In this document: piece after piece, positions 6,304-11,105 of the stretch
Position numbering within the stretch: position 1 is the stretch's first letter
How the letters are laid out: each line of letters begins with the position of its first letter
Assembly (NCBI GenBank): GCA_945867285.1
Contig: CAMBHX010000048.1
Coordinates: forward strand, 1 to 11,105
DNA: 11,105 nt
Direction of reading: 5' to 3'
Source of the DNA: Sulfuricurvum sp. IAE1
GTDB lineage: Bacteria > Campylobacterota > Campylobacteria > Campylobacterales > Sulfurimonadaceae
Made by a program: the position numbers and the translations under genes
Notes under the pieces: model-generated
The model's database searches: none
Told to the model about the DNA's origin: nothing
What the model saw: only the letters and a program-made list of their open reading frames with translations

Positions 6304-7961
6304 AACCAATTATTTTCTTATTGTTAGGATCAGCTGGGATATTTGCGGGTGAAGCAATCAGTGGAGCAGTTGACAAGCAACCGCTCAATATGTCAGCGAT
6401 CATTATGTTTTTGATTTTTGTCGGGGCAACGTTGGCTATTACCTATTGGGCAGCAAAACGGACTAAAACCGCCAAAGATTTTTACACGGCAGGCGGTGGC
6501 ATCACCGGTTTTCAAAACGGTATGGCGATTGCAGGGGACTATATGTCTGCGGCCTCATTTTTGGGGATATCGGCTCTTGTTTATGGCAAGGGGTATGATG
6601 GATTGATCTACTCTATTGGTTTCTTGGTTGGTTGGCCAATTATTTTGTTCATGGTGGCTGAACAGCTTCGTAATCTTGGTAAATACACCTTTGCAGACGT
6701 GGCGTCATATCGTTTGCGTCAAACACCGATTCGTACTTTGGCGGCATTTGGTTCGATTGCAACAGTTATTTTGTATCTCATCGCTCAAATGGTAGGTGCG
6801 GGAAAACTCATTCAGCTTTTGTTTGGTTTGGAGTATGAAATTGCCGTTATTTTGGTCGGGGTATTGATGATCCTTTATGTCACATTCGGCGGCATGTTAG
6901 CAACAACATGGGTTCAAATTATCAAAGCATTCTTGCTCCTCTCTGGTGCTACATTTATGGCAATTGCGGTTATGGCTCATTATAACTTTAACTTTGAATC
7001 CTTATTTGCAAAAGCGGTAGAGATGAAAGATGTGACTATTATGGCTCCTGGAAAATTGGTGAGTGATCCAATTTCAGCATTATCACTCGGTATTGCATTG
7101 ATGTTTGGTACAGCTGGGCTTCCACATATTTTGATGCGTTTCTTTACCGTCAGTGATGCAAAAGAAGCACGCAAATCAGTTTTTTATGCGACAGGATTTA
7201 TTGGATATTTTTATATCCTGACGTTTATCATCGGATTTGGTGCAATCGTTATGGTATTTCAAAATCCACAATATCTTGACCTTGCAAAACAAGCAGTAGA
7301 TGGTGGTTCTCCGATTCTTGGTGGCGATAACATGGCAGCGATTCACCTCTCTCATGCAGTGGGGGGCGATTTCTTCCTCGGCTTTATCTCAGCAGTTGCA
7401 TTCGCAACAATCCTTGCGGTTGTTTCGGGTCTTACTCTTGCAGGAGCTTCAGCTATATCCCATGACCTTTATGCGAGTGTACTTCGTAAAGGCAAGGCTG
7501 ATGGATTAATGGAGATGAAAGTCTCTAAAATCGCAACAGTTATTTTGGGAATCGTAGCGATTTATCTCGGTATTGCGTTTGAAGAACAAAACATTGCATT
7601 CATGGTCGGATTGGCGTTTGCTATCGCCGCAAGTGCCAACTTCCCGATTTTGTTTCTCTCGATGTATTGGTCGAAACTCACAACGCGCGGTGCATTACTT
7701 GGCGGATCATTAGGTCTTTTGACAGCGGCAGTTCTTGTGGTTCTAGGACCTACCGTATGGGTTGATTTCTTGGGGCATGCCGAAGCTATTTTCCCGTATA
7801 AATATCCAGCATTGTTCTCGGTGAGTGCAGCGTTTATCGGTATCTGGTTCTTCTCGATCACCGACAGAAGTGAGAGCGCACAACGTGAAAAAGAAGCATT
7901 TGAAGCACAATACATCCGTGCTCAAACGGGTATCGGTGCTGAGGGTGCAGTGGAGCACTGA
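6300..7961 (+). CDS. actP: Cation/acetate symporter ActP
   Basis: Sodium:solute symporter family (SSS, SLC5-like) permease importing acetate, and probably other short monocarboxylates, with a cation. Its 553 residues match the 549 of E. coli ActP. Signature stretches recalled from that protein are present nearly unchanged: YTAGGGITGFQNGMAIAGDY (62-81), YTFADVASYRL, GGMLATTWVQIIKA, FGTAGLPHILMRFFTVSDA and ILAVVSGLTLAGASAISHDL. An N-terminal hydrophobic segment (about 3-18) may be a signal peptide or the first helix; about 13 further hydrophobic segments follow. AAGGGGGA at 6289-6296 is a strong ribosome-binding site, and the start overlaps the yjcH stop by 4 bp. In E. coli the order is acs-yjcH-actP; here acs is last and two extra genes intervene. 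Confidence 0.96.
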   Translation: MKPIIFLLLGSAGIFAGEAISGAVDKQPLNMSAIIMFLIFVGATLAITYWAAKRTKTAKDFYTAGGGITGFQNGMAIAGDYMSAASFLGISALVYGKGYDGLIYSIGFLVGWPIILFMVAEQLRNLGKYTFADVASYRLRQTPIRTLAAFGSIATVILYLIAQMVGAGKLIQLLFGLEYEIAVILVGVLMILYVTFGGMLATTWVQIIKAFLLLSGATFMAIAVMAHYNFNFESLFAKAVEMKDVTIMAPGKLVSDPISALSLGIALMFGTAGLPHILMRFFTVSDAKEARKSVFYATGFIGYFYILTFIIGFGAIVMVFQNPQYLDLAKQAVDGGSPILGGDNMAAIHLSHAVGGDFFLGFISAVAFATILAVVSGLTLAGASAISHDLYASVLRKGKADGLMEMKVSKIATVILGIVAIYLGIAFEEQNIAFMVGLAFAIAASANFPILFLSMYWSKLTTRGALLGGSLGLLTAAVLVVLGPTVWVDFLGHAEAIFPYKYPALFSVSAAFIGIWFFSITDRSESAQREKEAFEAQYIRAQTGIGAEGAVEH

Positions 7962-7964
7962 TTT

Positions 7965-9788
7965 ATGAGTCTTTTTGATCAAAAAGCATTATTGATGTCG
8001 ATTCATCCTTTTGACCTCTTGGGCGAGAGGATGATTGAGCAATTGATGACTCACATGGATATTGCGTATTATCCCAAAGAGACGGTTTTGATCGCCCCTC
8101 GTGTACGAGCTCAGTCGCTGTGCATTATTATCAAGGGGATAGTCAACGAAACTATCGAGGGTGAACTCCAAAACGTTTATGGAGAGCGTGACAGTTTTGA
8201 TCCTAACGCACTCATTTATGGAAATACCCAAAGCACGTTTATGGTTGCTGAGGATTTGATCTGTTATGAACTCCCCAAAGAATCTTTTCTCAATCTACTT
8301 CAAGACGTTGAGTCGTTTCAAAACTATTTTATGCAAGATTTTATCACCAAACATCAAAACCTAAAAGAGCGTCAACACCAAAATGAGTTAACTCCTTTTA
8401 TGGTCTCTCGTGTGGATGAGATTTATCTCCATGCACCGTGTTTTGTGGACGCAACCCTCTCTATCAAAAAGGCGTTGCATGAGATGGCACAGAAAGATTC
8501 TGAAGTGATTTTGGTGCGTGATGGTGCTTCTATCGGGATTGTAACTGATACAAATTTACGTGAAAAAGTCCTCTTGTGTGAAAAAAGTACACAAGATCCG
8601 ATCGGAGATATTGCAACCTTTGGTCTCGTGACGATCGAGAAAAGCGATTTTCTCTTTAATGCGTTATTACTCTTTACCAAACATGGTGTTAAACGACTCA
8701 TTGTGGTAGAAGATGACACTATTGTAGGTATTTTAGAACAGCTTGATTTGTTGAGTCATTTTGCTAATCACACCCATTTGATTGCTGCATCGATTGATCG
8801 TGCTCGCAACATCGAAGAACTTCACAATACGCAACGTTCCTTGACTCATCTGATAAGCTCATTGACCTCCAAAGGGGTAAAAATACGGTATATCTCGAAG
8901 CTAGTAAGCCAGCTCAATTCCAAGATGTATGCAAAAGTCTTTGAGATGGTTGTTCCATTGGAGCTTCAGAATAAGTGTGCTCTTATCGTGATGGGAAGCG
9001 AGGGGAGAGGGGAGCAAATACTGCGTACGGATCAAGATAATGCTCTAATAATCCGAGACGGTGAAGATGAAACGCAGTTTGAACCATATATGATGAAGTT
9101 CAATGAGCATCTACTTCAATTGGGATTTCCAAAATGTAGTGGTAATGTCATGGTAAGTAATCCGTACTGGCGTCGAAGTGTTTTTGGGTATAAAACCGTT
9201 ATTTCAGAGTGGGTAGAGTCATTGGATGAAGAGGCACTCCTTTGTCTATCAATCTTTTTGGATGCTTCGTGTGTCGCTGGGGATGAGAGTCTGTTAATTA
9301 GATGTAGAGAGTATATCTGTGAGCATTTTGAGGGACGAAGTGATGTATTAGCTCATTTAGCAAAATCCGCTTTGGTGTTTGAGACCCCTTTGACTTTGTT
9401 TTCGCGATTTGTTTTGGAAAGAGCCTTGCATGAAGGTGAGTTGGATATTAAAAAAGGTGGTATATTTGCAATTGTCCATGGTATTCGTATTTTGGCGTTA
9501 GAGCATAAAATTTTGTCTACCAATACAACACAGCGGATAAAAGAGCTCAATAATTCAGGTTTATTTGATAAACAGTTTGCGAGCGAGTTGATCGAGGCGT
9601 ACGATACGTTATTGGAGATACGTTTACGTTCGATGCTTTTACAGCAGCAAAAAAGCCAAGAACAAAACTATATCAATCCCAACCTCTTTAGTAAAACCCA
9701 TCGAGATTTACTCAAAGATGCGTTTAGAATCGTCAATACCTTCAAAAAATTTCTGACGTACCATTTTCATTTGGAAATGGTCGTGTAA
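7965..9788 (+). CDS. CBS-pair/DUF294 nucleotidyltransferase-like signalling protein
   Basis: Soluble 607-residue protein with four recognisable parts. Residues ~15-125 resemble a cyclic-nucleotide-binding fold, but the phosphate-binding cassette is degenerate (FDPNALIYGNTQ, 78-89, without the usual arginine), so cAMP binding is doubtful. Residues ~150-268 are a CBS pair, a module that often binds adenine nucleotides (GIVTDTNLR near 191; GVKRLIVVEDDTIVGIL near 241). Residues ~300-420 are a DUF294 domain related to the GlnD nucleotidyltransferase fold: MGSEGRGEQ (343-351), TDQDNALI (355-362) with D356 and D358 as candidate metal ligands, and SNPYWRRS (398-405). Residues ~450-600 are the helical DUF294 C-terminal domain, including LDIKKGGI (493-500). 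It starts 3 bp after actP and abuts an exonuclease gene. Similar genes often accompany acetate symporters, suggesting energy-state control of uptake or activation; no target is known to me. Confidence 0.85.
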   Translation: MSLFDQKALLMSIHPFDLLGERMIEQLMTHMDIAYYPKETVLIAPRVRAQSLCIIIKGIVNETIEGELQNVYGERDSFDPNALIYGNTQSTFMVAEDLICYELPKESFLNLLQDVESFQNYFMQDFITKHQNLKERQHQNELTPFMVSRVDEIYLHAPCFVDATLSIKKALHEMAQKDSEVILVRDGASIGIVTDTNLREKVLLCEKSTQDPIGDIATFGLVTIEKSDFLFNALLLFTKHGVKRLIVVEDDTIVGILEQLDLLSHFANHTHLIAASIDRARNIEELHNTQRSLTHLISSLTSKGVKIRYISKLVSQLNSKMYAKVFEMVVPLELQNKCALIVMGSEGRGEQILRTDQDNALIIRDGEDETQFEPYMMKFNEHLLQLGFPKCSGNVMVSNPYWRRSVFGYKTVISEWVESLDEEALLCLSIFLDASCVAGDESLLIRCREYICEHFEGRSDVLAHLAKSALVFETPLTLFSRFVLERALHEGELDIKKGGIFAIVHGIRILALEHKILSTNTTQRIKELNNSGLFDKQFASELIEAYDTLLEIRLRSMLLQQQKSQEQNYINPNLFSKTHRDLLKDAFRIVNTFKKFLTYHFHLEMVV

Positions 9789-10402
9789 TGTTTACATCAT
9801 TCGTGCGTGCTTGGAACCGTAGAGGATTACTTGACGCACACTATGAATGGCTTTTTGATACATATGAGGGAAATGAGGTTGTGGTATTTGATACCGAAAC
9901 AACAGGATTAGATACCAAAAAAGATGCTGTTTTGAGCATTGGAGCTGTCAAGGTCAAAGGGGATAAAATCCTCACGTCTCAAAGCTTTGAGATTTTTTTA
10001 AAGCCGTCCAAAGAGATTAGCGTGGAGAGTATCAAGATTCACCATATACGTCCGTGTGATTTAGAAAATGCTGTTGAGCCGTTGGATGGGGTGAAAAAAT
10101 TTCTGGAATTTATTGGAAATCGTCCTTTGGTGGGGTATTATCTGGAGTTTGATGTGGCGATGATGAATCGTTTAATCAAGCCATGGATTGGGATCACTCT
10201 TCCTAATAAACAAATTGAGATTTCTGGATTATATTTTGATAAAAAAATTGCTTTGATTCCGCAAGGAAACATTGATTTACGCTTTGATACAATCCTCGAA
10301 CGTTTGAACATTCCAAGAATGGGACAGCACAATGCATTGAATGATGCAATTATGACCGCAATGGTCTATATAAAACTAAATCACGTTACCAAACTACACT
10401 AA
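9788..10402 (+). CDS. DnaQ-like 3'-5' exonuclease (DEDDh family)
   Basis: 204-residue protein with all motifs of the Pol III epsilon-type exonuclease fold. Exo I is VVFDTETTGL, with D35 and E37; Exo II is GYYLEFDVAMMNR, with D122; Exo III is HNALNDA, with H181 and D186. The conserved residues indicate an active, metal-dependent nuclease acting on a single-stranded end or a small oligonucleotide. It is a single domain, without the polymerase-binding tail expected of the replicative epsilon subunit, and carries a short N-terminal helix-rich lead (1-28), so it is unlikely to be the replicative dnaQ. Its ATG shares one base with the preceding stop (TAATG) and only a weak GGA precedes it, so translation probably depends on the DUF294 gene. 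This tight pairing within an acetate operon suggests a functional link, but its substrate is unknown. Confidence 0.88.
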   Translation: MFTSFVRAWNRRGLLDAHYEWLFDTYEGNEVVVFDTETTGLDTKKDAVLSIGAVKVKGDKILTSQSFEIFLKPSKEISVESIKIHHIRPCDLENAVEPLDGVKKFLEFIGNRPLVGYYLEFDVAMMNRLIKPWIGITLPNKQIEISGLYFDKKIALIPQGNIDLRFDTILERLNIPRMGQHNALNDAIMTAMVYIKLNHVTKLH

Positions 10403-10413
10403 GGAGCTTACGT

Positions 10414-11105
10414 ATGAGCGATGTAAAAAAACCTATTTTCCAACCTAACCCCGAATTTTCCAAAAATGCCCGTATTAAAAATATGTGCGAATATAAGGCG
10501 CTTCAAGAGAAAGCGATGAGTGATTATGAAGGGTTCTGGGGCGACTTTGCACGTGAAAAGATCACATGGATGAAACCTTTTAGTAGCACTCTTGATGAGA
10601 GTAATTTTCCGTTTGTCAAATGGTTCGAGGGGGGTAAGCTCAATGTCTCTTCTCAATGTATTGATCGTCATTTAGAAGTTCGTAAAAACAAGGCGGCGAT
10701 TATTTTTGAAGGTGATCGTGGGGACAAACAAATCATTACTTACTTGGAGCTTTCCTATAATGTCAACAAGTTTGCCAATTTACTTAAAAATGAGTTTGGT
10801 GTCAAAAAAGGGGATCGTGTTGTCATCTATATGCCCATGATCCCAGAAGCTGCCTATGCAATGTTGGCATGTGCTCGTATTGGGGCAATCCACTCCATCG
10901 TGTTTGGTGGTTTCTCGGCTGAAGCGCTCAAAGACCGTATCGAAGATGCAGCCGCAAAAGTGGTCATTACCGCTGATGGAGCCTTTCGAAAAGACAAGCC
11001 TTATATGCTCAAAAATGTTGTTGATGAAGCAATCGAGGGGAGTTCAATCGTTGAAAAAGTGCTGGTAGTTCAGCGCAATGGCGAGGATGTCACGTGGGTA
11101 GCAGG
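10414..11105 (+). CDS. acs: Acetyl-CoA synthetase (AMP-forming), N-terminal part, runs off right edge
   Basis: Converts acetate, ATP and CoA to acetyl-CoA through an acetyl-AMP intermediate in the cytoplasm. The frame starts at ATG 10414, 8 nt after AAGGAG (10401-10406), and stays open to the window edge, giving 230 of an expected ~650 residues. Features of the Acs N-terminal domain are visible: the entry region with ALQEKAMSDYEGFWGDFA (29-46), KWFEGGKLNVSSQCIDRHL (69-87), then YLELSYNVNKFANLLK in the adenylation fold, GDRVVIYMPMIPEAAYAMLA and CARIGAIHSIVFGGFSAEAL. The ATP P-loop and the C-terminal catalytic lysine fall outside the window. It is last in the visible operon, 11 bp after the exonuclease stop, with no internal promoter or terminator apparent. 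Confidence 0.96.
   Translation, partial: MSDVKKPIFQPNPEFSKNARIKNMCEYKALQEKAMSDYEGFWGDFAREKITWMKPFSSTLDESNFPFVKWFEGGKLNVSSQCIDRHLEVRKNKAAIIFEGDRGDKQIITYLELSYNVNKFANLLKNEFGVKKGDRVVIYMPMIPEAAYAMLACARIGAIHSIVFGGFSAEALKDRIEDAAAKVVITADGAFRKDKPYMLKNVVDEAIEGSSIVEKVLVVQRNGEDVTWVA

Noticed and set aside
6031..6309. Minus-strand frame of 92 codons opposite yjcH
   Set aside because: Composition is skewed (many H, N, T and C residues) and yjcH on the other strand is a clear DUF485 match in an operon.
7562..7982. Two minus-strand frames opposite the 3' end of actP
   Set aside because: They are mirror reading frames of strongly conserved symporter helices and lack ribosome-binding sites and domains.
9788..10402. 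Calling the exonuclease the replicative DNA polymerase III epsilon subunit (dnaQ)
   Set aside because: Motifs fit the family, but there is no evident polymerase-binding tail and the operon context is acetate metabolism, so only a DnaQ-like label is justified.
1..11105. Defence system, prophage, insertion sequence, CRISPR or RNA gene
   Set aside because: No integrase or transposase motifs, repeat arrays, terminal inverted repeats, tRNA-like cloverleaf or rRNA segments were seen; gene style is uniform across the window.

Overview
The window looks like a chromosomal segment of a free-living member of the Campylobacterota, most likely Sulfuricurvum/Sulfurimonas-like. This rests on the moderately AT-rich composition, dense gene packing, the Campylobacterota-type malate:quinone oxidoreductase, the OprD-like porin and the long form of QueH. 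It is inference from protein style only; no database search was possible. No mobile element, tRNA, rRNA or CRISPR array was seen.

Layout. The left part (1-2490) is on the minus strand: a cyclophilin-type peptidyl-prolyl isomerase and queH form a two-gene unit separated by 2 bp, followed by mqo, which has its own promoter and runs off the left edge. From 2593 to the right edge everything is on the plus strand: a histidine kinase and an OmpR-type response regulator (4-bp overlap), then a 127-bp regulatory gap. After the gap comes a tightly packed run of porin, yjcH (DUF485), actP, a 607-residue CBS/DUF294 nucleotidyltransferase-like protein, a DnaQ-type 3'-5' exonuclease and acs (truncated at the right edge). 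Junctions within this run are 12 bp or less, or overlapping, so it is probably one transcript.

How the genes work together. The plus-strand block reads as a complete acetate-utilisation module. The porin would give outer-membrane entry, YjcH and ActP inner-membrane uptake, and Acs activation to acetyl-CoA. The DUF294 protein and the exonuclease sit between transporter and synthetase with translational coupling and are likely regulatory partners of unknown chemistry. The adjacent two-component system is the natural candidate regulator. The strongest regulatory observation is a pair of exact 8-bp direct repeats (ATGCTACG) spaced 11 bp apart, placed 9 bp upstream of a TATGAT -10 element before the porin. 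That geometry is typical of binding sites for OmpR/PhoB-family activators.

Secondary points are an exact 18-bp palindrome between the divergent isomerase and kinase promoters, an unassigned C-terminal half in QueH, and a degenerate G1 box in the kinase. All intergenic gaps are under 130 bp; their contents are listed as separate features.
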